Assembly (NCBI RefSeq): GCF_019923725.1
Contig: NZ_JAHXRI010000010.1
Coordinates: 1-64,000, forward strand
From: Zwartia hollandica
GTDB taxonomy: Bacteria > Pseudomonadota > Gammaproteobacteria > Burkholderiales > Burkholderiaceae_B
Direction: 5' to 3'
Length of the DNA stretch: 64,000 nucleotides
In this document: in pieces, positions 17,617 to 25,329 of the stretch
How positions within the stretch are numbered: position 1 is the stretch's first letter
Layout of the letters: every line of letters begins with the position of its first letter
Made by a program: the position numbers and the translations under genes
Notes under the pieces: generated by a model
Told to the model about the DNA's origin: nothing
Databases searched by the model: none
The model's input: only the letters and a program-made list of their open reading frames with translations

Positions 17617-17657
17617 AAGCTTGCGCAAAGCTTACAAAAAACTTGCATAAAGTTTAC
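17617..17657. promoter_or_regulatory. Tandem dyad repeats before the Bug/FMO genes
   Basis: Two copies of a near-palindromic 19-mer, AAGCTTGCGCAAAGCTTAC (17617-17635) and AAACTTGCATAAAGTTTAC (17639-17657), start 22 bp apart, about two helical turns. Each has its own dyad symmetry (AAGCTT or AAACTT against AAGCTT or AAGTTT). Such an array on one face of the helix is typical of cooperative regulator binding. It ends 39 bp before the Bug start codon. Confidence 0.5.
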
Positions 17658-17696
17658 GCCTCTGGTCTCATAAAGAAAAAACCCTTTGGAGACAAC

Positions 17697-18668
17697 ATGA
17701 ACGCGATAAAAAAACTCTTATTAGGCTGCACGCTGTTGCTATCTATTTTTAAAGTCAGTCACGCTGCCTATCCAGATCAACCCATCAAAATCATTGTTCC
17801 GTTCCCTGCCGGGGGAACAACCGACGTCTTAGCGCGAATCTTAGCGGCTAAGCTTTCTGAGCGCGTCGGGCAACCTGTCGTTGTTGATAATCGCGCCGGT
17901 GCAGGCGGGACAATCGGTGCAGCTGCGGTCGCAAAAAGTCAGCCAGATGGTTACACCTTTATTCTCGGAACCTTTGGGACCCACGCAGTCAATTTTGCAC
18001 TGACAGACAAACCGACTTATCACCCCTTGAACGATTTTGCCCCTGTCACAACAATTGCTGAAGTACCCAATGTATTGGTCGTTTCGTCCAAAGCGCCATA
18101 CAAGACCCTCGCAGAACTGATTGCGGCGGCAAAGGCAAAGCCGGGGCAGCTAAGCCATGGCAGTACGGGAATCGGCGCCTCACCGAGCCTCAGTTTCAAT
18201 GTACTTAAAAACATGAGTAAGATAGACATGATCGAAGTCATGTACAAAGGCGGTGCGCCCGCCCTCCTCGCTACGATGGGGGGTGAAGTCACAATGACCT
18301 TTGATGGCGTCACGACTTCAACTCCGCACATCAAAGCAGGAACGTTAAGACCCCTCGCCGTCAGCAGCAGTTATCGCATCCCCACCCTGCCAGACGTGCC
18401 GACGGTCGCCGAGAGTGGTTACCCAGGCTTTGATGTTGCTGCATGGTACGGCATCTGGGCGCCGGCAAAAACTCCTCCGGCCATCATCCAAAAAATGAAT
18501 GCTGAGTTCAATGCCATTCTCAAAATGCCTGATGTCAGAGAGAGATTCGAGAGCAATGGTGCCAAAATTTTAGGTGGCTCAGTGCAGGACTTCGTCGCCT
18601 TCAATAAGAAAGAGTTCGAGCGTTGGTCAAACTTTATCCGTACCAGCGGCATCAAATTAGAAAACTAA
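17697..18668 (+). CDS. Bug/TctC-family periplasmic receptor 1
   Basis: A 323-residue Bug receptor. It has a signal peptide (MNAIKKLLLGC...VSHA), then YPDQPIKIIVPFPAGGTTDVLAR, the DNRAGAGGTIGA motif that contacts ligand carboxylates, and VPYKG-like and PTVAESGYPGFD regions. The ATG at 17697 follows GGAG by seven bases. No TctA/TctB genes are near, so it must share a transporter or act as a sensor. The monooxygenase that follows suggests its ligand is that enzyme's substrate or a relative. Confidence 0.9.
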   Translation: MNAIKKLLLGCTLLLSIFKVSHAAYPDQPIKIIVPFPAGGTTDVLARILAAKLSERVGQPVVVDNRAGAGGTIGAAAVAKSQPDGYTFILGTFGTHAVNFALTDKPTYHPLNDFAPVTTIAEVPNVLVVSSKAPYKTLAELIAAAKAKPGQLSHGSTGIGASPSLSFNVLKNMSKIDMIEVMYKGGAPALLATMGGEVTMTFDGVTTSTPHIKAGTLRPLAVSSSYRIPTLPDVPTVAESGYPGFDVAAWYGIWAPAKTPPAIIQKMNAEFNAILKMPDVRERFESNGAKILGGSVQDFVAFNKKEFERWSNFIRTSGIKLEN

Positions 18669-18684
18669 GTAGGCATCAAATCAA

Positions 18685-20460
18685 ATGCTTGGCATCGCTT
18701 CTCAGAGTACAGACAATCCCTTCGATACCGTTGATCGCATCAGTGCCACAAACTGGCTGAACACTCTTAATTCAGCCTTAGCAAAATCTGACGAAGGTCT
18801 GATCAAGACGCTCTTCGCAGACGATTGCCATTGGCGCGATCTGCTCGCGTTTACTTGGTCTCTTACACCCACAGCAGGTGGTGCCAACATAGCAAGCTTA
18901 ATGTTGAGTAAACAAGCCCAAGTGAAGGCGCGCGACTTCAAACTGGCAGAAGGTCGACTTGGCCCACGCCGGTTGAAGCGAACAGGCATAGATGTCATTG
19001 AGTCAGTTATTCAGTTTGAAACAGAGCTTGGTCGTTGTTTTGGTGTTCTACGTCTTTTGCAAGACCATCCTGAAGAAGCATTTCAGTTACTGACAAGTAT
19101 GCATGAACTGAAAGGACACGAAGAAAAAATTGGGGGGCGTCGCCCAACAGGAGCAGCCTACTCACGAAACTTTGGCGGAACTAACTGGCAAGATCAACGT
19201 ATCGCAAGCCAAGCCTATGCGGACCGAGAACCCACCGTGCTTGTGGTGGGTGGCGGCCAGGCAGGGCTTAGCGTCGCAGCGTCTTTGGTCTTGATCGGTG
19301 TTGATACATTGGTAATCGATAAGTATCCAAACATTGGCGATAGTTGGCGCAAAAGGTATCACTCACTCGCGCTGCACAACGTCACGGATCTCAACCACCT
19401 GCCCTATTTGCCATTTCCAGAAAGCTGGCCCTCTTATCTACCTAAAGACATGGTGGGTAACTGGCTCGAGATCTATGCTCAGACGATGGAAATCAATAAC
19501 TGGACGAGTACTGAGTTAGCTACTGCCACTTATAACGAAGAAACCGCAAGCTGGACTGCAGTACTCAAGAATAACGTCACAGGCACCGAGCGCACAGTAC
19601 GACCCAAGCACATCATCTTCGCCAATGGACTCGTAGGGCTCCCACGCATCCCGAAACTGCCTGGGCTCGAGGATTTCACCGGCGAGGTCATGCATACAAG
19701 CTCCTTCACGAGTGGCGCGAAATGGAAGGGAAAACGCGCACTAGTTCTTGGCACTGGAACCAGTGCACACGATGTCGCCCAAGATCTCCATAGCAACGGC
19801 GTAGAAACGACAATGATTCAGAGAGGATCAACGACCGTTGTCAGTATCGATCCTAGCTTGAAGTTAACTTACGCACTGTACGAAGGTATTGCACTAGAGG
19901 ACGGCGATCTACTTTCTAGTGTGAACACACTTGAAGTGACCAAACGCAATTTCAAGCAAACCTCGGCCAGAATGATCGAGCTCGATAAAAAATTAATTAA
20001 CGATCTTATTGCCTGCGGATTTAAATGGGATAACGGCGAAAACGATACCGGCTATCAAATGAAAATCCGTACACGCTACGGTGGCTACTACTTAAATGCT
20101 GGCTGCTCTGACCTTATCATCAGCGGAGCTATAGGCTTGTGTCAGTATGAACAAATTGACACGTTCGTAGAAAACGGCGCTCTATTGAAAGATGGGACCA
20201 TCAAACAAGCAGATCTCATTGTTATGGCCACTGGCTTCGTCCCACAAGAGGAAGTCGTCAAGCAACTACTGGGTGAAGAGGTGGCGCAAAAGATTGGCCC
20301 GGTTTGGGGCCTTGCGCCAGATGGCGAAATGAACAACATGTGGCGCCGCACAAGTCAAAAGGGACTATGGTTTGTAGGCGGAAGCTTTACGAACTGTCGA
20401 ATTTACTCCCGCTATGTCGCCATACAAATCAAAGCACTTGAGGAAGGGCTTCTGCATTAA
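18685..20460 (+). CDS. Flavin-containing monooxygenase with N-terminal NTF2-like domain
   Basis: The 591-residue protein joins an NTF2/SnoaL-like domain (about 20-140) to a two-dinucleotide-domain flavin monooxygenase. The FAD site is GGGQAG (189-194), the NADPH site GTGTSA (356-361), and between them is FTGEVMHTSSF (331-341), which fits FxGxxxHxxx(F/Y) of Baeyer-Villiger/FMO enzymes. It probably inserts oxygen into a ketone or a soft nucleophile using NADPH. It starts 17 bases after the Bug receptor and ends convergent with an SDR gene. Confidence 0.88.
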   Translation: MLGIASQSTDNPFDTVDRISATNWLNTLNSALAKSDEGLIKTLFADDCHWRDLLAFTWSLTPTAGGANIASLMLSKQAQVKARDFKLAEGRLGPRRLKRTGIDVIESVIQFETELGRCFGVLRLLQDHPEEAFQLLTSMHELKGHEEKIGGRRPTGAAYSRNFGGTNWQDQRIASQAYADREPTVLVVGGGQAGLSVAASLVLIGVDTLVIDKYPNIGDSWRKRYHSLALHNVTDLNHLPYLPFPESWPSYLPKDMVGNWLEIYAQTMEINNWTSTELATATYNEETASWTAVLKNNVTGTERTVRPKHIIFANGLVGLPRIPKLPGLEDFTGEVMHTSSFTSGAKWKGKRALVLGTGTSAHDVAQDLHSNGVETTMIQRGSTTVVSIDPSLKLTYALYEGIALEDGDLLSSVNTLEVTKRNFKQTSARMIELDKKLINDLIACGFKWDNGENDTGYQMKIRTRYGGYYLNAGCSDLIISGAIGLCQYEQIDTFVENGALLKDGTIKQADLIVMATGFVPQEEVVKQLLGEEVAQKIGPVWGLAPDGEMNNMWRRTSQKGLWFVGGSFTNCRIYSRYVAIQIKALEEGLLH

Positions 20461-20482
20461 CGCTCCTCAAACGAAACACCGT

Positions 20483-21232
20483 TCACCACTTCTCAACGCT
20501 TGGCCTTAAATCTAACTCAAAGGTCCAAGCATCGGGAGTTTGCTCGTGCAGCCACAAGTAGGCGCGAGCGATGCTCTCCGGATCAAGCAGTCCTTGCGGA
20601 CCAAGCGCCGCAACACGTTCTGGCTGAGTGGTACGCACTCGCTCAGAATCGATCACACCATCGACAACTACATGTGCAATGTGTAAGCCCTGCGGCCCAA
20701 ATTCACGCGCCATACTTTGCGCGAGCGCCCGTAAGGCGGCCTTACCTCCGGCAAAGGCACTGAACCCAATACCGCCCCGCAGGCTAGCCGTAGCACCCGT
20801 AAATAGAATCGTGCCGTGCTTTCTCGGCAACATTGCCCTCACGGCTTCACGCCCCGTCAAGAAGCCCGCCATTGCGCACATTTCCCAAGTCTTGAAGTAT
20901 TTTTCTGCTGTCATTTCCAGCAACGGAAATCGCACATTACCGCCTACGTTGAAGACGACCACTTCAAGAGCGCCCACGTCGGCCTCTATTTTCTTGAGGA
21001 GCGCGATGACCTCCTCCTCGCGTCGTGCATCAAGTTGATAGGCAATGGCACGACCACCCGCGTCTTGAATACTTCGCACAAGCGCAGCACTGGCGTCGGG
21101 CGTGCGACGCGTCACACAGACGGTAAAACCCGCTTGTGCGAAGCGTTTTGCAATGGCACTACCTGTCGCATCGCCCGCGCCTACAATCAAACAAACCTTC
21201 TGTGAGGTTGTCACCGCAGGTGAAGTGCTCAT
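20483..21232 (-). CDS. SDR-family oxidoreductase, Tyr to Phe
   Basis: The 249-residue SDR has the cofactor motif GAGDATGSAIAKRFA and the serine strand ILFTGATAS. The catalytic tyrosine position is phenylalanine (FAGGK instead of YxxxK); the lysine is kept. A subgroup of SDR proteins with F-A-x-x-K at this position exists, so this is probably a family trait and not damage. The gene starts one base after the stop of the GST gene, so the two form an operon. Substrate unknown. Confidence 0.85.
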   Translation of the reverse strand: MSTSPAVTTSQKVCLIVGAGDATGSAIAKRFAQAGFTVCVTRRTPDASAALVRSIQDAGGRAIAYQLDARREEEVIALLKKIEADVGALEVVVFNVGGNVRFPLLEMTAEKYFKTWEMCAMAGFLTGREAVRAMLPRKHGTILFTGATASLRGGIGFSAFAGGKAALRALAQSMAREFGPQGLHIAHVVVDGVIDSERVRTTQPERVAALGPQGLLDPESIARAYLWLHEQTPDAWTFELDLRPSVEKW

Positions 21233-21233
21233 G

Positions 21234-21842
21234 CTAAGCCCGGGCCGTGGGACGTGCGACGACCGAGGTGTACCAACGAGTCAGCTCTTTAAGCTCGGGT
21301 GGGATCTTTGTACCCGTCACCTTACCCACCAAAAACCCACATTGCGCCACGATATCTGCAATGCTGTATTGATCTCCGGCAATAAACTCGCGACCAGCTA
21401 GCTCACGATCGAGCCACGCAAAGGAGTCATACGCGCGATTGCGCGCATGCTCACCACAAAGCGGCTCTTGCGGAATGCGCCCTTCCCAATACTGCCCTGT
21501 GTGTTGAAACGCTGTCACGATCGGGGCGACGATTTCAAATTCCATCCGTCGCATCCACATCTCGATTTGCGCTTTCTCAAGTGGTGTACTGCCAAACAAG
21601 GGTCGCTCAGGGTGCAGGGCCTCAAAGTAGCGGCATATCGCGATCGATTCGGTCAGCAAGGTGCCGTCATCCAGTTCTAGCACAGGTGTCTTACCCAGTG
21701 AATTCAACTTCAGAAAAGCTGGAGATAGGTTTTCACGATTCAGACCATCGACTTGCTTCGTTGGTACGGTGATGCCCTTCTCAGCCAAAAAGATCCGCAC
21801 GCGACGCGGATTCATTGCCGTGGTCATGTCATACAGAATCAT
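21234..21842 (-). CDS. Glutathione S-transferase
   Basis: A 202-residue cytosolic GST. The N-terminal thioredoxin-like half contains MNPRRVRIFLAEKGI, LGKTPVLELDDG and the glutathione-binding LLTESIAICRYF; the helical C-terminal half follows. The ATG at 21842 is preferred because AAGG lies about eight bases before it and it gives the family's normal N-terminus. Paired with the SDR gene downstream, it may detoxify or isomerise an activated intermediate. Confidence 0.9.
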   Translation of the reverse strand: MILYDMTTAMNPRRVRIFLAEKGITVPTKQVDGLNRENLSPAFLKLNSLGKTPVLELDDGTLLTESIAICRYFEALHPERPLFGSTPLEKAQIEMWMRRMEFEIVAPIVTAFQHTGQYWEGRIPQEPLCGEHARNRAYDSFAWLDRELAGREFIAGDQYSIADIVAQCGFLVGKVTGTKIPPELKELTRWYTSVVARPTARA

Positions 21843-21996
21843 GTGAGTTACCTTTGTGAAGTCAAATATCAAGCGCGACGCAGGACTAAGCCTTGAGTCC
21901 TTATTATGCTTGAAACAAATCTCTGTGAAAGACCCTACGAAGAAAATCGTTTTTTCGTGCTAAAACATCGACTTACCGTAAACACCTAGAGGTCCT

Positions 21997-22869
21997 ATGA
22001 TCCGAGCTCTAACGCTTCGCGCACTAACTTTTTGGGCGACGACATTTTTTGCCTCGGCGATCACCGCTAGCGCCCTTGCACAACAGGTATTACGTGTCAC
22101 AACAATACCTGAAGAGGCCGCAACAGAACAGGTTCGTAAGTTCGGACCGTTAACGAAATACCTCGAGCGCACCCAAGGCATGAAGGTTGAATTCATCCCG
22201 GTCAATGACTACCCAGCCGCAGTCGAAGCCTTGGTCAACAAACAGGTCGATCTCGTTTGGTTTGGTGGCTTCACACACGTTCAGGCACAAATTCGTTCTG
22301 GCGGAAAAATTATCCCAATCGCTCAACGCGAAGAAGACACAAAGTTTCGCTCAGTATTTATTGCGCAGAAAAACTCCGGGATCACGAAACTCTCTGACTT
22401 AAAAGGTAAGCAATTTAGCTTTGGCTCTCAATCCAGTACGTCGGGTAGCTTGATGCCACGCTCGTTTCTGCTAGAGGCAGGCATCGATCCAGAACGTGAC
22501 TTCAAACGTGTCGCCTACTCCGGTGCGCACGACGCAACAATCGCCTCAGTCGTTAGCGGTCGTGTCGATGGCGCTGCACTAGACATTACCGTTTGGAATA
22601 AGTTTGTCGCAGACAAGAAAGTCGACACAAGCAAAGTTGATGTGTTTTTCACAACGCCTCCTTACTTCAATTACAACTGGTCTGTACATGCAGATATGCC
22701 TGCGGCGCAGCGCGAAAAAATCAAGGCTGCCTTATTGGCCTTGAGCATGGACAATCCTGAAGGTAAAGAAATTCTCACCTTGAATCGAGCAACCCGCTAC
22801 ATTGCGACTTCGCCTGAGAATTACAAAGGCCTTGAGACCGCCGGACGCAGTGCAGGACTGATCAAATAG
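21997..22869 (+). CDS. phnD: Phosphonate/phosphite-type ABC binding protein (PhnD-like)
   Basis: A 290-residue periplasmic binding protein of the PhnD family with a signal peptide ending near TASALA. Diagnostic stretches are LRVTTIPEEA, VEALVNKQVDLVWFGGFTHVQA, FSFGSQSSTSGSLMPR and AYSGAHDATIASVVSGRVDGAALD. It heads a complete importer operon. The ligand could be a phosphonate, phosphite or other oxyanion; the family does not fix it, and no C-P lyase or phosphite dehydrogenase gene is in the window. Confidence 0.88.
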   Translation: MIRALTLRALTFWATTFFASAITASALAQQVLRVTTIPEEAATEQVRKFGPLTKYLERTQGMKVEFIPVNDYPAAVEALVNKQVDLVWFGGFTHVQAQIRSGGKIIPIAQREEDTKFRSVFIAQKNSGITKLSDLKGKQFSFGSQSSTSGSLMPRSFLLEAGIDPERDFKRVAYSGAHDATIASVVSGRVDGAALDITVWNKFVADKKVDTSKVDVFFTTPPYFNYNWSVHADMPAAQREKIKAALLALSMDNPEGKEILTLNRATRYIATSPENYKGLETAGRSAGLIK

Positions 22870-22905
22870 CCGGCTGTATTTTCATCAAGCACTTTCGGCT
22901 CACAG

Positions 22906-23712
22906 ATGCGTGTCAGACTCAGTCATGTAACAGGACATCATCCCGCCGCCGAGCGGGATGGAGTGCCTGCTGTTCGTGATCTGAACATCACGATCGAGCC
23001 AGGCGAACAGGTTGCAGTCATCGGTCCGTCCGGCGCAGGCAAGACAACCTTCCTGCAAGTCATCTGCGCCGCGATCAAACCGAGCGCCGGTGAGGTCTGC
23101 TTAGATGATACGGATATTTGGTCGTTATCCACAAAGCATCTGCAGGAGATTCGAGGACGTTTAATCTGTGCACCACAGGTTCCACCGCTCCCTCCGCGGC
23201 AACGCGTGATCACCTCGTTAATTGCGGGGGCACTCCCGGCAATGTCCTTGACGCAAAGCTTAGTGAATCTGATTTACCCGTTAAAAACCTCAGAGGCTTA
23301 TCAAGCACTCGAAGCGTTTGATGTGCAAGACAAGCTCTGGAATCGTGTTGATCGTTTATCCGGCGGAGAGCGCCAGCGCGTTGGTTTAGCCAGGATATTG
23401 ATGGCGCCCGCTTCGCTTTGGCTTATTGATGAGCCCCTTTCTGCTCTCGATCCCACACGGGCAGAGCAAGCAATCAATTCTTTAGTCGATCGCGCAGCCG
23501 CAAGAGGCGTCACGCTGATTACAACCTTGCACCAAGTCGATGTCGCTCGGTCAAAGTTTTCTCGCGTCATTGGACTGCGCGACGGTGCCGTGGCCTTTGA
23601 TCTGCCGGCTGCCCAAGTCACAAATGGTGAGCTTTCAAAGCTTTACGCTCAACACGAGCACGAACTAAGCAGTCTTCATGTCCAGCACGACGCACTCTCC
23701 ACACCTGCGTGA
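22906..23712 (+). CDS. phnC: Phosphonate-type ABC ATPase (PhnC-like)
   Basis: A 268-residue ATPase with Walker A GPSGAGKTT, signature LSGGERQRVGLARIL and Walker B LWLIDEPLSALDP. The order and PhnE partners identify it as PhnC-like. Its 3' end overlaps the first permease gene by 35 bases. Confidence 0.88.
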   Translation: MRVRLSHVTGHHPAAERDGVPAVRDLNITIEPGEQVAVIGPSGAGKTTFLQVICAAIKPSAGEVCLDDTDIWSLSTKHLQEIRGRLICAPQVPPLPPRQRVITSLIAGALPAMSLTQSLVNLIYPLKTSEAYQALEAFDVQDKLWNRVDRLSGGERQRVGLARILMAPASLWLIDEPLSALDPTRAEQAINSLVDRAAARGVTLITTLHQVDVARSKFSRVIGLRDGAVAFDLPAAQVTNGELSKLYAQHEHELSSLHVQHDALSTPA

Positions 23713-24511
23713 CCCTGCGTGGCTTAGCCGCGTTTTTTGGGCAATGGCAGCCTTAGCTTTGCTCATGCCTGCGCTAGTCGCAACCGAATTTAAGCCTTGG
23801 ATTTTTTTTGATCCTGACAACCTTAAAGTCAGCATACGTTTTTTGGCGGATTTTTTTCCACCTGCGCTTGGCTCTGAGTTTCTATTACTCGTTGTGAAAG
23901 AAACGTGGCGCACCGTCGCTATCGCCACAGCAGGCTTGACGCTCGCGATGATCTTAGCGATTCCCTTAACGATAGTCTCAACACGGATCCTGTCGATATC
24001 CGCACTGTCTGGTCGAATGCATTTTCTTCCCTCTTGCGTGCGACAGCTCGTTCGCTGGCTGCTTATTTTTTTACGAAGTATTCCAGAACTCATCTGGGCT
24101 CTTGTCTTCGTTCGCGTCGTCGGTTTAGGGCCTGCCGCAGGCGTGTTGGCCATTGGGTTGACCTACGCTGGAATGCTGGGAAAAGTCTACGCAGAGATCC
24201 TTGAAAGCGGTGATGCGCACAGCACCCAGTCGATCCTAAGAAATGGTGGCTCTCGACTCCAAGCACTCTTCTTTGGACTTCTGCCCCAAAACTCGGCTGA
24301 ACTCACGAGTTACTCCGTCTATCGCTGGGAGTGTGCGATTCGCTCCTCTGCAGTATTAGGCTTTGTGGGTGCCGGCGGCTTAGGTCAACAAATGGATAAT
24401 TCCATGAAGATGTTTAATGGCGGTGAAGTCGCGACCCTATTAATCGTCTTCATGCTGCTTGTCTGGCTGTCGGACTTACTAAGTGGCTATTTGCGGAAGG
24501 TCATGCAATGA
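23678..24511 (+). CDS. phnE: Phosphonate-type ABC permease 1 (PhnE-like)
   Basis: A 277-residue PhnE-type permease with about six membrane segments. The conserved RSIPELIWALVFVRVVGLGPAAG region and the cytoplasmic coupling loop around EILESGDAHSTQSILRNGGS are present. It starts inside the ATPase gene and overlaps permease 2 by four bases, so the two should be made in equal amounts. Confidence 0.88.
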   Translation: MSSTTHSPHLRDPAWLSRVFWAMAALALLMPALVATEFKPWIFFDPDNLKVSIRFLADFFPPALGSEFLLLVVKETWRTVAIATAGLTLAMILAIPLTIVSTRILSISALSGRMHFLPSCVRQLVRWLLIFLRSIPELIWALVFVRVVGLGPAAGVLAIGLTYAGMLGKVYAEILESGDAHSTQSILRNGGSRLQALFFGLLPQNSAELTSYSVYRWECAIRSSAVLGFVGAGGLGQQMDNSMKMFNGGEVATLLIVFMLLVWLSDLLSGYLRKVMQ

Positions 24512-25329
24512 CCCGCGCTCACTTACCCGTCCACGCGCGACCTCGACCACCGATCCGCTGGAATAGCTCGATTTACTGGGTCCTCATCGGCATCGCCGTA
24601 CTGATTGCACTCAGTTTTTGGACACTCGATTTACAGCTAGCGCGGATGCTCTCAATAGATAGCGCTGTGCGAATGGGAAAGTTTTTAGGTGAACTGCTGT
24701 CGCCAAACCTTGACCCGAAGTTTTTATCAAAATTAGGCATCGCGAGCCTTGAAACCTTGGCCATGTCTGCTCTAGGCTCCCTAATAGCCGCCGGTCTTGG
24801 ACTCTTGCTTGCCTTGCCAGCAAGCAAGACCACGAACGGGGTAAAGTCTGCTTGGTATTCTATTACTCGGTTGCTCTTGAACGCCTTTCGCTCGATCCCT
24901 GAATTGGTCTGGGCGGCACTGCTTTTAATATCCGCAGGCTTAGGGCCTTTTGTAGGCACACTCGCTTTAGCCTTACACACGACTGGCGTGTTGGGGCGTC
25001 TCTTTGCGGAAGCCATCGAGAATGCCCCCCAAGGTGCGGCGCAAGCCTTGCGCATACAAGGCGTGAATGAAGGACGTATTTTTCTCTTCGCTACGTTGCC
25101 AACGGTTCTACCCCAATTGGTTTCCTATTCGCTTTACCGTTGGGAAAACAATATTCGCGCGGCAGCGGTACTAGGCGTTGTGGGCGGTGGTGGGCTGGGC
25201 CAAATGCTAGCTTTTCATATGGGTTTATTTCAGATGCGCGAAACCAGCAGCATCCTGATTGCCATGATCATTTTGGTTGTACTTGTTGACGCCCTATCCT
25301 ACGTCGCCCGTCGACTCATGTCGCGATAG
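24508..25329 (+). CDS. phnE: Phosphonate-type ABC permease 2 (PhnE-like)
   Basis: Second PhnE-like permease, 273 residues, with RSIPELVWAALLLISAGLGPFVG and the coupling loop EAIENAPQGAAQALRIQG. Its start overlaps permease 1 by four bases. Its 3' end overlaps the convergent transketolase by 14 bases, so the two operons share their end point. Confidence 0.88.
   Translation: MTRAHLPVHARPRPPIRWNSSIYWVLIGIAVLIALSFWTLDLQLARMLSIDSAVRMGKFLGELLSPNLDPKFLSKLGIASLETLAMSALGSLIAAGLGLLLALPASKTTNGVKSAWYSITRLLLNAFRSIPELVWAALLLISAGLGPFVGTLALALHTTGVLGRLFAEAIENAPQGAAQALRIQGVNEGRIFLFATLPTVLPQLVSYSLYRWENNIRAAAVLGVVGGGGLGQMLAFHMGLFQMRETSSILIAMIILVVLVDALSYVARRLMSR

Noticed and set aside
21937-21958. Hairpin ACGAAGAAA-ATCG-TTTTTTCGT before phnD
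   Set aside because: The stem is almost all A-T with one G-T pair and is not followed by a distinct T-run; it can arise by chance in an AT-rich leader. Not strong enough for a terminator or riboswitch.
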